Source of the DNA: Treponema rectale
GTDB taxonomy: Bacteria; Spirochaetota; Spirochaetia; Treponematales; Treponemataceae
Direction: 5' to 3'
Assembly: GCF_014202035.1 (NCBI RefSeq)
Contig: NZ_JACHFR010000003.1
Coordinates: 239,155 to 303,154, forward strand
Length of the DNA: 64,000 bases
Shown here: positions 37,201 through 45,845 of the stretch, in pieces
Numbering within the stretch: position 1 is the stretch's first letter
Layout of the letters: the number at the start of each line of letters is the position of its first letter
Made by a program: the position numbers and the translations under genes
Notes under the pieces: generated by a model
Seen by the model: the letters and a program-made list of their open reading frames with translations, nothing else
Told to the model about the DNA's origin: nothing
Databases searched by the model: none

Positions 37201-38577
37201 ATGCAGCAGAAATCCAATAAGATTGATATGACTGAAGGAAGCGTTTTTTTTAAACTTGCAGCTTTTTCGGTTCCCCTTATTTTTTCCAGCGTACTCCAGC
37301 TTCTGTTTAATGCGGCAGATGTAATTGTTGTAGGGCGTTTTGCCGGAAAAAATGCTCTTGCTGCCGTAGGTTCCACAGGTTCCCTCATAAATCTTCTCGT
37401 AAATCTTTTTATTGGGCTTTCAATCGGTGCGAACGTAACTGCTGCAAGATTTTTTGGAGCAGGACAGAAGGACAGGGTATCAGATACTGTTCATACTTCC
37501 ATGGTTTTAAGCCTGTTTTCCGGTCTGCTGCTGACTTTTGCAGGAGTATTCCTTTCAAAGACAATTCTCATCTGGATGGATTCACCTGAAAATGTCCTGG
37601 ATCTTTCTTCACTGTATCTGCGCATTTATTTTGGCGGAATAATTCCTACAATTATTTATAACTTTGGAAGTGCTCTTTTAAGGGCAAAAGGTGATACAAA
37701 GCGTCCTCTGTATTTTCTTTTTATAGCCGGAATAATAAATGTAATCCTGAATCTTTTTTTTGTCATAGTATGCCGGATGAGTGTTGCGGGAGTTGCCCTT
37801 GCTACTGTTATAAGTCAGGGAATTGCAGCTTTTCTTGTCGTTATGTGTCTCGTAAAGGAAAATGATGAATTTCATCTGGATTTCAGCCGTCTCAGAGTGA
37901 ATTTTCCCATTATGACCCAGATAGTAAAAATCGGTCTTCCTGCCGGATTTCAGGGAATCGTTTTTTCCCTTTCCAATGTCATAATACAGCGTGCCGTAAA
38001 TTCCTTCGGAGACATTACTGTTGCCGGAAACTCTGCAGCTGCAAATATCGAAGGCTTCGTTTATATAGCGATGAACGGTTTTTCCCAGGGAACCCTCACT
38101 TTTGTTTCCCAGAATATGGGAAAGCAGGATTTTGCCCGGATAAAAAAAGTGACGCGGGTATCTCTTCTTACTGTTTTTTTTATAGGATTCATATTTGGAA
38201 ATACGGTTTTTCTTCTCGGAAAGATTCTCATAGGCTTTTACAATACAAATTCCCTGGTAATACATGAAGGCGTCATCCGTCTTAAAGTCATATGTACGAC
38301 TTATGCCCTGTGCGGAATCATGGATGTAACGGGAAGTATTATCCGGGGAATGGGACATTCCGTCATGCCTATGGCGGTTTCAATGCTTGGAGCCTGCGGA
38401 AGCCGAATCCTGTGGATTGCAACGATATTCAAAATACCTGAATTCCACAGCTGCTTTGTGGTTTTTCTTTCGTATCCAATTTCCTGGTTCCTTACTTTTG
38501 CCGTACATTTTATTGTTTTTCTTTTTGTTTACAGAAAAGAGAAGGCTGTCTGTAAAAAAAGACTTGAGAAACTTTGA
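37201..38577 (+). CDS. MATE-family multidrug/Na+ antiporter
   Basis: A 458-residue protein with about 12 membrane segments. The N-terminal TEGSVFFKLAAFSVPLIFSSVLQLLFNAADVIVVGRFAG is the diagnostic first-helix region of MATE exporters, and the pattern recurs in the second half (PAGFQGIVFSLSNVIIQRAVNSFG). MATE proteins expel drugs or metabolites using sodium or protons. I start at ATG 37201; a TTG 18 bases upstream would place the -10 box inside the gene. No ribosome binding site. Divergent from murE. Confidence 0.88.
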   Translation: MQQKSNKIDMTEGSVFFKLAAFSVPLIFSSVLQLLFNAADVIVVGRFAGKNALAAVGSTGSLINLLVNLFIGLSIGANVTAARFFGAGQKDRVSDTVHTSMVLSLFSGLLLTFAGVFLSKTILIWMDSPENVLDLSSLYLRIYFGGIIPTIIYNFGSALLRAKGDTKRPLYFLFIAGIINVILNLFFVIVCRMSVAGVALATVISQGIAAFLVVMCLVKENDEFHLDFSRLRVNFPIMTQIVKIGLPAGFQGIVFSLSNVIIQRAVNSFGDITVAGNSAAANIEGFVYIAMNGFSQGTLTFVSQNMGKQDFARIKKVTRVSLLTVFFIGFIFGNTVFLLGKILIGFYNTNSLVIHEGVIRLKVICTTYALCGIMDVTGSIIRGMGHSVMPMAVSMLGACGSRILWIATIFKIPEFHSCFVVFLSYPISWFLTFAVHFIVFLFVYRKEKAVCKKRLEKL

Positions 38578-38629
38578 AAACAGCTGTTTTTTCAGGAAAT
38601 TTCATTTTTGTATATTCTTTAAATTGTTT

Positions 38630-38658
38630 TTGATTTTTAAGAATTCCCGGTGTATAAT
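38630..38658 (+). promoter_or_regulatory. hpf promoter
   Basis: TTGATT (38630-38635), 17-bp spacer, TATAAT (38653-38658). A ~70-base leader follows, with a GTTCG-gat-GAAC mini-hairpin and a strong AAGGGAG site before ATG 38736. Confidence 0.7.
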
Positions 38659-38735
38659 TTAATCAAGTTCGGATGAACCTCTCGTGCGGATGTGTTTTTC
38701 CGATTTATAAAAAATATTTAAGGGAGAAAAACGAT

Positions 38736-39026
38736 ATGACAAAATCAATTTCAGCACAGGGATTTTCTTTAAAAAAAGATCAGTCGGATTTAATTGAATC
38801 AAAGCTTCAGCGCATAGCTTATGCTGATAATCTCATTGTTGACCTTATTATGCACGTTAAGGAAGACAAAAAGTATTATTTTGATGTAACGATTAACTTC
38901 CGCTGGGGTGCAAATGCTCATGTAACAAGTGACGACTTTGACTTTGCTGCAGCCGTTAATAAACTGATGGACATTCTTGACACCAAAATCAAAAAGGAAA
39001 AGGATAAGATTCAGGAAAAGAAATAA
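38736..39026 (+). CDS. hpf: Ribosome hibernation-promoting factor, short form
   Basis: A 96-residue protein of the HPF/YfiA (RaiA) family, which binds in the decoding and mRNA channel of idle ribosomes. The pattern is typical: a beta strand with ISAQGFSLKKDQSDLIESKLQRI, then TINFRWGANAHVTSDDFDFAAAVNKLMDILDTKIKKEK with the basic end. It lacks the dimerising C-terminal domain of long HPF. In many proteobacteria hpf lies directly downstream of rpoN in one operon; here the two are neighbours but converge. Confidence 0.9.
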   Translation: MTKSISAQGFSLKKDQSDLIESKLQRIAYADNLIVDLIMHVKEDKKYYFDVTINFRWGANAHVTSDDFDFAAAVNKLMDILDTKIKKEKDKIQEKK

Positions 39027-39054
39027 TATTCTTCCTGCATTTATATTGCCGGAA

Positions 39055-40482
39055 TCATCTGCTGTAGGATGATTCAATATTAAGTTTAGCCCGGTATTTA
39101 GCCACAGTGCGCCGGGCTATTTTTATTCCCTGCTGATTGAGTATTTTCGTAAGAGTCTGGTCGCTGGGTTTTTTAATGTCATTGCGGTGAAGTTCAATAA
39201 CTTTTTTAAGGGCAAACATCACCTGGTCCTGACTGAGGGAGTTTTTATCATCAGGATTTTTTGATACGGCATTTGTGAAAAACTGCTTTATGGGAATCAG
39301 GCCAAAACTGCACTGAATGTATTTTGTTCCTGCCATACGGCTTATGGTGGCTTCATGCAGGTTGAGGAGCTTTGCAAGATCTTTCTGGGACAGTGGATGA
39401 AGGTTTCCGGGACCGTGTCTGAAAAAATCCATCTGTTTTTTTACAATATAGCAGCAGGCAGTCAGCAGTGTGCTTTTTCTGTATTTAAGGCTGTCAAGAA
39501 ATTCTTTGGCTTTCTTTATGCTTTCTTTTATATCTTTTGAGTCTTTATTTTTCAGGTTCGGATCTATGTAGATTTCAGGTTCAGTTTCTGCTCCGACTTT
39601 TATTTTAAAGCAGCCGCTGTCATTTTTTATTATTCCCCTGGCAAAATCATCATGTGCCGTATACTCATTGCTTTCCGTTATGGTTACATCTGCGCTGATA
39701 TAGTTTGTTCCTTCCGTTGAATAGGCGGCACCGGGGTAGGGATTAAGTTTCTGTATGAATGCCACGGCTTCCTTTACTTCTTCCTCAGTTGCGTTGAAGT
39801 TTTCGTAGAAGGCTTTTGACTTTTCATCAAGGGCAAACAGTTTTTTTTGCGTACGGGCAAATTTATTAAGTTTTTCGCATATCAGTTTTATGTTAAGCGG
39901 ATCAAGAAAAGAAAAGTGTCCGTCCAGAATAAAAAGAGCCATCCTGTTTGGTTCCGGTTTGTCCTTTGCCTGTACCAGAAGGCTTTCTTCAAAGTTTTTT
40001 GTACATGTTCCTACAGGATCAAGGTGCTGGATGATGTCGGTTACTTTCTTCAGCATTTCCCTGTTCTGAAGGGGATCTTTTTTATCAAGAAAGTTCATGC
40101 TGTTGTAAACCATGAATCCCTTGTTGTCTAAATGATGAATCAGCCGGGATGCAAGCTGGTGTTCGCTTTTTGAAAGCTTGATGAGGTTCAGCTGGCTCAT
40201 GAGGTGATGCTGCAGGCTTTCCCTGAAATCTTCTTTTGATTCAAGAAGTTTAATGTTGTTGTCAGATTCTATTTCTGAAGCGTGAGAAACTATTGATGAA
40301 GAGCGTATTTCTGACCGGCGGAAATTTTTTATGATGAGGGCAGGGTTTTCTTCTGCGGCTCTGTACATTTCTTTTTCAAGGTCTTCAGCTGACATGGAAA
40401 GAATTTTCAGGGACTGAATCTGTTTCTGTGAGAGAATCTGCTGCTGCTTTAACTGCTGACTTAAACCTTGAGTTAATTTCAT
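39055..40482 (-). CDS. rpoN: RNA polymerase sigma-54 factor
   Basis: A 475-residue sigma-54. The Gln-rich region I (LSQQLKQQQILSQKQIQSLKIL) is at the N-terminus, the core-binding domain fills ~85-300, an HTH lies in ~350-400 (LAKLLNLHEATISRM) and the diagnostic RpoN box ARRTVAKYRAKL ends the protein. The ATG at 40482 has no ribosome binding site and lies 6 bases after a -10 box. No -24/-12 promoter was spotted in this window, so its targets lie elsewhere. Confidence 0.94.
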   Translation of the reverse strand: MKLTQGLSQQLKQQQILSQKQIQSLKILSMSAEDLEKEMYRAAEENPALIIKNFRRSEIRSSSIVSHASEIESDNNIKLLESKEDFRESLQHHLMSQLNLIKLSKSEHQLASRLIHHLDNKGFMVYNSMNFLDKKDPLQNREMLKKVTDIIQHLDPVGTCTKNFEESLLVQAKDKPEPNRMALFILDGHFSFLDPLNIKLICEKLNKFARTQKKLFALDEKSKAFYENFNATEEEVKEAVAFIQKLNPYPGAAYSTEGTNYISADVTITESNEYTAHDDFARGIIKNDSGCFKIKVGAETEPEIYIDPNLKNKDSKDIKESIKKAKEFLDSLKYRKSTLLTACCYIVKKQMDFFRHGPGNLHPLSQKDLAKLLNLHEATISRMAGTKYIQCSFGLIPIKQFFTNAVSKNPDDKNSLSQDQVMFALKKVIELHRNDIKKPSDQTLTKILNQQGIKIARRTVAKYRAKLNIESSYSR

Positions 40483-40488
40483 ACACTA

Positions 40489-40517
40489 AATATGGAATAA
40501 ATTTTTTGACATGTAAA
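40489..40517 (-). promoter_or_regulatory. rpoN promoter, predicted leaderless
   Basis: Minus strand: TTTACA (40517-40512), 17-bp spacer, CATATT (40494-40489), 6 bases to ATG 40482. Confidence 0.65.
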
Positions 40518-40534
40518 GGGAATTTCGGCATACT
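40506..40534 (+). promoter_or_regulatory. DUF1015-gene promoter, predicted leaderless
   Basis: Consensus TTGACA (40506-40511), 17-bp spacer, CATACT (40529-40534), 7 bases to ATG 40542. AAGGGA at 40517-40522 is too far (19 bases) to serve as a ribosome site. Its -35 is immediately adjacent to that of rpoN. Confidence 0.7.
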
Positions 40535-40541
40535 TTCAGTT

Positions 40542-41873
40542 ATGAAAAATTTTGAAGAATTCGGCGTAAAAGTTCCTGAGATTCTCCTTCCTAAAAATAA
40601 GGACCTCAGTTCATGGAGTGTGATTGCCTGTGATCAGTATACACAGGATGAAGAATACTGGAAGCGGGTTGAAAATGCTGTTTCAGGAAAACCTTCTGCT
40701 CTGAATCTTATTCTTCCTGAAGTATATCTTTCTTCTCCTGACAGACAGAAAAGAATAGAAAAAATCCGTTCAACAATGAAAGACTACATTAACGGTGATG
40801 TGTTCGATGAAGGGGATGAATGTTTCATTTATGTAGAGCGCAAAACCGGTTACGGAAGAATCAGGCACGGTCTTGTATGTGCGATAGATCTTGACTGTTA
40901 TGAATGGAAACCTTTCAGTAAAGCCCTTATCCGTGCAACAGAGGCTACTATCGTAGACCGTATTCCGCCAAGAAAAGAAATAAGAAAAAATGCACCTCTG
41001 GAACTTCCTCATATAATGCTTCTTGTTAATGATCCTGAGCACATTCTTGTAGAAGCTGCAGGTAAAGAAGCAAAAGAATCAGAACCTGTTTATGACGGCG
41101 ACCTTATGCTTGATTCCGGTCATATTACCGGATGGAAAATTAAGGATAAGAATCTTGATAAAGTTCATGAAGCCCTTGAGTCATTAAAAAAAGCCGGTAC
41201 TCAGAAAGATTCAAGCGTATTCCTCTTTGCTGTGGGAGACGGAAATCATTCTCTTGCCACTGCAAAGGCTGTATGGGATGAATACAGGCAGGAATGCATG
41301 AAGGCTGGTGTTCCGGAAAGCGAAATAAATAAAAGCCCGGTTCGCTATGCTCTTGTAGAAATTGTAAACATTTATGATACAGGACTTACGTTTGAACCTA
41401 TTCACCGCGTTCTGTTTAATGTATCTGCAGAGGAACTTTGTACTGCAGTAAAGTCTTCTTTAGGCGGAACTGTCATTCACTGTAATGACGGTGCTGAACT
41501 TGAGAAGAAGGTTCGTGAATCTAAAGCTGGTTTCGGTTTTGTCAGCTGCAGTGAGGGAAGGGACAGTTATATTTTCCTTGATACTTCTGTAACGGAACTT
41601 GCGGTAAGCCGCTTCCAGCCTGTTGTAGATGAATTTATTGCTTCAAAGAAAGCTGCCGGTTTTAATGTAGACATTGACTATATTCACGGAAGTGACGAAG
41701 TATTCCGTCTTGGAAAGAAGGCAGATACCGTATCAGTTCTTCTTCCTCCTGTAGCTAAAGATACATTCTTTGCCACAATAGGAACTACCGGACCTCTTCC
41801 GAGAAAAAGCTTCAGTATGGGTGAAGCAAGTGAAAAACGTTTTTACCTTGAATGCCGCAGGCTTTTCTCTTAG
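40542..41873 (+). CDS. DUF1015-family protein
   Basis: A 443-residue protein of the DUF1015 family: N-terminal VPEILLPKNKDLSSWSVIACDQYTQDEEYW, the central FAVGDGNHSLATAKAVWDE and YALVEIVNIYD, and the C-terminal FFATIGTTGPLPRKSFSMGEASEKRFYLE. Members are widespread in anaerobes and have been linked to serine kinase-like activity in some lineages, but no activity can be claimed here. I start at ATG 40542 (MKNFEEFG), not at the upstream in-frame ATG at 40428, which lies inside rpoN on the opposite strand. Converges with recQ. Confidence 0.85.
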   Translation: MKNFEEFGVKVPEILLPKNKDLSSWSVIACDQYTQDEEYWKRVENAVSGKPSALNLILPEVYLSSPDRQKRIEKIRSTMKDYINGDVFDEGDECFIYVERKTGYGRIRHGLVCAIDLDCYEWKPFSKALIRATEATIVDRIPPRKEIRKNAPLELPHIMLLVNDPEHILVEAAGKEAKESEPVYDGDLMLDSGHITGWKIKDKNLDKVHEALESLKKAGTQKDSSVFLFAVGDGNHSLATAKAVWDEYRQECMKAGVPESEINKSPVRYALVEIVNIYDTGLTFEPIHRVLFNVSAEELCTAVKSSLGGTVIHCNDGAELEKKVRESKAGFGFVSCSEGRDSYIFLDTSVTELAVSRFQPVVDEFIASKKAAGFNVDIDYIHGSDEVFRLGKKADTVSVLLPPVAKDTFFATIGTTGPLPRKSFSMGEASEKRFYLECRRLFS

Positions 41874-41885
41874 GAAAAGTTTTCT

Positions 41886-43835
41886 CTAATTCGCAGAACT
41901 GTTTTTCAGAGAGTTTTTTACTATTCTGAGAATATTCCAGCCGAACTTTTCTGTCTTGCTTTTTCCGATTCCATAGCAGTTCAGAAGTTCGGCTTCTTTT
42001 TTCGGCTTGTTTTCTGCAATTGAAAATAATGTTCTGTCTCCGAATATTACATAGGGCGGAACATTAAGTTCTTCCGCAACTTTTTTTCTCCATTTTCTGA
42101 GTTCCTGTTCAATGAGGAGGCTTTCTTCATCATCGGTTTTAAACTCTGAAGACGGTTTTTTAATGAGTATGAATTTGTTTTTAGGAATTTTCTTCTCTCC
42201 GGAAAAGTGTACCGGCAGAAAAATTTCATCTCTGTTTTTTAAGGCTGCCCGTCCTTCTTCCGTAACATAAAGTACCTGATATTCACTGGATCTGAAAACA
42301 TATCCTCTTTCTATAAGACAGGAGGCCAGTTCATTCCAGTCATTCCGGCTTAATTCCCTTCCGATTCCGTAGGTAGAAATTCTGTTGTGTCCGTTTTCAT
42401 AGATGCGCTGGTTTTTGGACCCGGTAAGCACGTCTGTTATATATCCTGTTCCAAAACGCTCCCCCGTGCGGAGAATGCATGAAAGAAATTTCCAGGCAGG
42501 TTCCGTAACGTTTTTTTCTTCTCCCGGACCTTCCGTGCATATGTCGCAGCAGCATTTATTTTCTTCTTCCGGAATGTAGCTTTCTCCGAAGTATTCCATC
42601 AGTATCTTCCGGCGGCAGGTTCTGCTTTCTGCAAAGCGTATCATCGTTTTGAGAAGTTCTTCGCTTCCTTCTGACGATGAGTTTTCTTCCATAAACCAGC
42701 GTATTTTATGAACGTCTCCCTGACTGAAGAGAAGAAGGGCTGATGAAGGCAATCCGTCCCTTCCGGCTCTTCCTATTTCCTGATAATACTGTTCGATGGA
42801 CCGGGGCATGTCATAATGAATTACGTAGCGGACATCCGGTTTGTTTATTCCCATTCCGAAGGCTACGGTAGCAACCATTACATTTACTTTATCCCTGATG
42901 AAATCTTCCTGACTTGCAGTTCTCTGTGCATCACTCATACCGCCGTGGTAGCAGGAGGCAGTGATTCCTGAGGCGTTCAGTTTTTCACAAAGGTCTTCCA
43001 CCTGCTTTCTTGAAAAACAGTAAATTATTCCGCTCTGTCCTTCGTGCTCCCTTATGTACGTAACCGTCTGCTCAAGGGCATTTATTTTACGCCGGACTTC
43101 AAGGTAAATGTTTTTTCTGTTGAAGGAAGATATGAGTATCTCCGGATTATCCAGCTCAAGAAGCCTTACGATATCCTGACGTACCCGGGCTGTAGCCGTT
43201 GCAGTCAGGGCCAGACAGACTGCTTTTGGAAACTGTTTTCTTATTTTTGCTATTTCAAGATAGTCAGGCCTGAAGTCGTGTCCCCATTCAGAGATGCAGT
43301 GTGCTTCATCAATGGTAATGCAGTTTATTTCCTTTGAACTGGAGTGCAGAAGTTCCTGCATTTTTTCACTGGAAAACCGTTCCGGTGCAACATATAAAAG
43401 GGAAAGTTCTCCTTTTTTTATTCTGGAACAGGTCTTTACATATTCATCGTAATCCTGACTGGAGTTAAGAAATGCGGCTTTTATTCCAAGTTCTTTCAGC
43501 TGAGAAACCTGATCCTGCATCAGTGCTATAAGGGGAGAAATTACAACTGTCAGCCCTCCGTATATCAGAGCCGGAATCTGATAGCACAGGGATTTGCCTC
43601 CTCCTGTAGGCATTACGGCAAGAGTATCCCTTCCTTCGAGAATGTTTGAGATGACGTTTTTTTGAAGCGGCCTGAATGATTCGTATCCGAATGTTGTTTT
43701 TAAAACTGCTGCTGCTTTTCTCAGAAGTTCTGAATCCGGCTGTGTGTCGGAAGCTGTATCCATAAAAAATAATCCTGCCTGTCTTGAAATCTTTCTGAAT
43801 GTTTCCAGAAGACAATTATATTGAAAATCATCCAT
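41886..43835 (-). CDS. recQ: ATP-dependent DNA helicase RecQ (with HRDC domain)
   Basis: A 649-residue RecQ. Motifs: FRPLQKNVI (motif 0), MPTGGGKSLCYQ (I), DEAHCISEWGHDFRPDY (II and aromatic loop), LTATATARV (III), FGMGINKPDVR (V) and QEIGRAGRDG (VI). The zinc cysteines (SRTCRR...CCCDIC) are followed by a winged helix and a C-terminal HRDC domain (~565-640, ELRKWRKKVAEELNVPPYVIFGD). I begin at MDDFQYN (43835) behind GAGG; a longer frame begins at TTG 43883. It is the canonical RecQ, in contrast to the shorter homologue near the left end. Confidence 0.93.
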   Translation of the reverse strand: MDDFQYNCLLETFRKISRQAGLFFMDTASDTQPDSELLRKAAAVLKTTFGYESFRPLQKNVISNILEGRDTLAVMPTGGGKSLCYQIPALIYGGLTVVISPLIALMQDQVSQLKELGIKAAFLNSSQDYDEYVKTCSRIKKGELSLLYVAPERFSSEKMQELLHSSSKEINCITIDEAHCISEWGHDFRPDYLEIAKIRKQFPKAVCLALTATATARVRQDIVRLLELDNPEILISSFNRKNIYLEVRRKINALEQTVTYIREHEGQSGIIYCFSRKQVEDLCEKLNASGITASCYHGGMSDAQRTASQEDFIRDKVNVMVATVAFGMGINKPDVRYVIHYDMPRSIEQYYQEIGRAGRDGLPSSALLLFSQGDVHKIRWFMEENSSSEGSEELLKTMIRFAESRTCRRKILMEYFGESYIPEEENKCCCDICTEGPGEEKNVTEPAWKFLSCILRTGERFGTGYITDVLTGSKNQRIYENGHNRISTYGIGRELSRNDWNELASCLIERGYVFRSSEYQVLYVTEEGRAALKNRDEIFLPVHFSGEKKIPKNKFILIKKPSSEFKTDDEESLLIEQELRKWRKKVAEELNVPPYVIFGDRTLFSIAENKPKKEAELLNCYGIGKSKTEKFGWNILRIVKNSLKNSSAN

Positions 43836-43877
43836 TTCTAAAACCTCAATTCCTCCTGAATGATGATGGGGGGTTAC

Positions 43878-43906
43878 TTGCAAAAGTTAAGGTATTTTGC
43901 TATATT
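43878..43906 (+). promoter_or_regulatory. tRNA-Leu promoter
   Basis: TTGCAA (43878-43883), 17-bp spacer, TATATT (43901-43906); the tRNA begins 11 bases later. Confidence 0.7.
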
Positions 43907-43916
43907 AACCCTGCAT

Positions 43917-43999
43917 GCCGCCTTGGTGGAATGGTAGACACGAAAGACTCAAAATCTTTTGCGCGCGAGCGTGTCTGAGTTCAAGTCTCAGAGGCGGTA
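43917..43999 (+). tRNA. tRNA-Leu (anticodon CAA)
   Basis: A class II tRNA with a long variable arm. Acceptor GCCGCCT / AGGCGGT (terminal G-T pair), anticodon stem AAAGA / TCTTT with loop CTCAAAA, T-arm CTGAG-TTCAAGT-CTCAG, discriminator A. CCA is not encoded. It reads TTG codons. Confidence 0.94.
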
Positions 44000-44007
44000 A
44001 AACAGTA

Positions 44008-44041
44008 ACAGTCATCCGTTTTCCGGATGGCTGTTTTTTTT
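44008..44041 (+). terminator. Terminator after tRNA-Leu
   Basis: An 11-bp stem ACAGTCATCCG / CGGATGGCTGT with loop TTTTC and eight T residues. Confidence 0.9.
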
Positions 44042-44043
44042 GG

Positions 44044-44084
44044 AAAATAATAGAAAGAAAGTCGAGCTTGCTTTCTATTATTTT
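44044..44084 (-). terminator. Long inverted repeat at the end of comM
   Basis: Perfect 14-bp arms AAAATAATAGAAAG and CTTTCTATTATTTT with a 13-base spacer, overlapping the comM stop codon. On the minus strand the 3' arm ends in TTATTTTCC, so it can act as a terminator, though the stem is AT-rich. Confidence 0.6.
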
Positions 44085-45651
44085 ACAGCATTCCTGCAAT
44101 AAGGTTTTCATTTTTTCGAAGCAGGACGGCTTCTTTCATACATTCTCCGTTTATTGTCTTAAGCCCTTTCATGTCTGCTATTGTCCTTGAAACTTTAAGG
44201 CAGCCCGCAGCGGCTCTTGGAGAGAACTCATATTTTTCAGCTGCCTCGTCAAGGAGTTTTTTTGCTTCATTGTCAGTTATGCAGATTTTTTCGATGTCGG
44301 AAGGCAGCAGCCTGCTGTTTCTTTTTCCCTGCCGCTGCCGCTGTATGCTTACGGCCAGTGCGATTTCTTCCCTTAGTTCATCGGTTGTTCTTGAAGGTCC
44401 GGAACTTTGTCTTTCCGGATCGACTCTAATCCGTATGTCTACCCGGTCAAGAAGGGGTGCGGAAAATTTCTTCCAGTACTGTTCTACGGAACGGGCAGAG
44501 CACAGACATATTTTTTCTTTAGAGCCAAAATTCCCGCAGGGGCATGGATTTGCAGACATCAGAAGCTGAAAGTCGGCCGGGTAAACTGTCGTTCTTCCTG
44601 CTCTGCTGATAGTTATGGTTCTGCTCTCAAGAGGTACCCTGAGCATCTGTAATACGGATGACTTGAATTCAGAAGCTTCATCAAGAAAAAGTACTCCGTT
44701 ATGAGCCAGAGAAATTTCTCCAGGTCTGCACTGGCTTCCTCCTCCGCACATTCCTTCTATGCTTGCAGTCTGATGAGGCTGACGGAATACAGGTTTTCTT
44801 ATTATCGAACTGCCTTTACTCAGCAGTCCCGCAATGGAATGGATTCTCGTTACAGAGGCTGATTCTTCAGGAGTAAGGAGGGGCAGCAGGGCACTGAACT
44901 TTTGCAGCGAAAGGGTTTTTCCGCAGCCTGGTGCTCCATAGGCAAGAAGATTGTGTCCTCCTGCGGCAGCAATCTGTACGGCTCTTATGAGTTCTTTCTG
45001 GTTTTTTATTTCTCCGTATTCAAATCCCTTTTCTACCGGTGCAAAAAGAATGCCGTGCTTTTCTATCATTCCTTCTTCAGAAACAAGAAGTGAATTAAGG
45101 TTTCTGATCTGTTTTTTTGAACTGAAAAGTTCTGCATTACTCAATGCGCTGAAAGCTTCAGTAAGATTTTTTGCACCGAATACTTTCATGTTGCCTGCAG
45201 CTCTTGCTTCTTCTGCGTTTTCATAGGGAACTATGCACATTTTTATTCCTGAAGAAGCTGCCGTGGCTGCAGCTGCATGTACGGCCCTTACGGGTCTGAG
45301 ATTTCCGTTAAGTTCCAGTTCCCCCATGACCATAATGTTTTCTTCTATAAATTTGAAATCATTTTTTTTACTCTGAATGAGAACAGCCAGTGCAAGCGGA
45401 AGATCAAAACCTGCACCTTCTTTTTTCAGATCAGAGGGCGAAAGACTTATGAGAACCCGTTCACAGGGAAAATCAAACCCTGAGTTGATGACAGCACTCC
45501 TCATTCTTTCTCTTGATTCCCGGACGGCTCCGTCTGCCAGCCCCACAATGTCAACAGCCGGTATTCCCCGGCGCAAGTCGACTTCAACTGTAACAAGTGA
45601 ACCTTCAAATCCGAATGGAGAAAAAGTATAAATGCATATTTCTGATTCCAT
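44083..45651 (-). CDS. comM: YifB/ComM-family Mg chelatase-like AAA+ ATPase
   Basis: A 522-residue protein. An N-terminal Lon-protease-like fold (EICIYTFSPFGFEGSLVTVEVDLRRGIPAVDIVG, later SPSDLKKEGAGFDLPLA) is followed by an AAA+ domain with Walker A YGAPGCGKTLS and Walker B LFLDEASEF. CPCGNFGSKEK supplies part of a Cys cluster. ComM is a hexameric helicase that speeds branch migration in natural transformation. The start chosen is MESEIC (45651) behind GGGAGG. No other competence gene lies in the window. Confidence 0.9.
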   Translation of the reverse strand: MESEICIYTFSPFGFEGSLVTVEVDLRRGIPAVDIVGLADGAVRESRERMRSAVINSGFDFPCERVLISLSPSDLKKEGAGFDLPLALAVLIQSKKNDFKFIEENIMVMGELELNGNLRPVRAVHAAAATAASSGIKMCIVPYENAEEARAAGNMKVFGAKNLTEAFSALSNAELFSSKKQIRNLNSLLVSEEGMIEKHGILFAPVEKGFEYGEIKNQKELIRAVQIAAAGGHNLLAYGAPGCGKTLSLQKFSALLPLLTPEESASVTRIHSIAGLLSKGSSIIRKPVFRQPHQTASIEGMCGGGSQCRPGEISLAHNGVLFLDEASEFKSSVLQMLRVPLESRTITISRAGRTTVYPADFQLLMSANPCPCGNFGSKEKICLCSARSVEQYWKKFSAPLLDRVDIRIRVDPERQSSGPSRTTDELREEIALAVSIQRQRQGKRNSRLLPSDIEKICITDNEAKKLLDEAAEKYEFSPRAAAGCLKVSRTIADMKGLKTINGECMKEAVLLRKNENLIAGML

Positions 45652-45810
45652 AAAACCTCCCGTGCGGAAACTTCTGAATATAATCAGGCAAATTCCCGGC
45701 ATTTTTTCAGACAATCCAAAAAACTGATAAAAAGTTTTTTTGAACTTCCCTATATATATTTGAACTGAATTTTTAAAATCACCATTTTCTGCAGGATTTT
45801 TTTTAGGAAT

Positions 45811-45839
45811 TTGAATTTTTTTTATTTATGGGCTACAAA
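45811..45839 (+). promoter_or_regulatory. earP promoter, predicted leaderless
   Basis: TTGAAT (45811-45816), 17-bp spacer, TACAAA (45834-45839), 6 bases to ATG 45846. No Shine-Dalgarno sequence. Confidence 0.6.
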
Positions 45840-45845
45840 TATTTC

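Noticed and set aside
38574..38592. AAAACAGCTGTTTT plus T-run as the MATE-gene terminator.
   Set aside because: The palindrome has no loop bases, so only a very short stem can form; not a convincing terminator.
40428..40541. A longer DUF1015 protein starting at 40428.
   Set aside because: The extra 38 codons lie in rpoN on the other strand and across both promoters; the family start matches ATG 40542.
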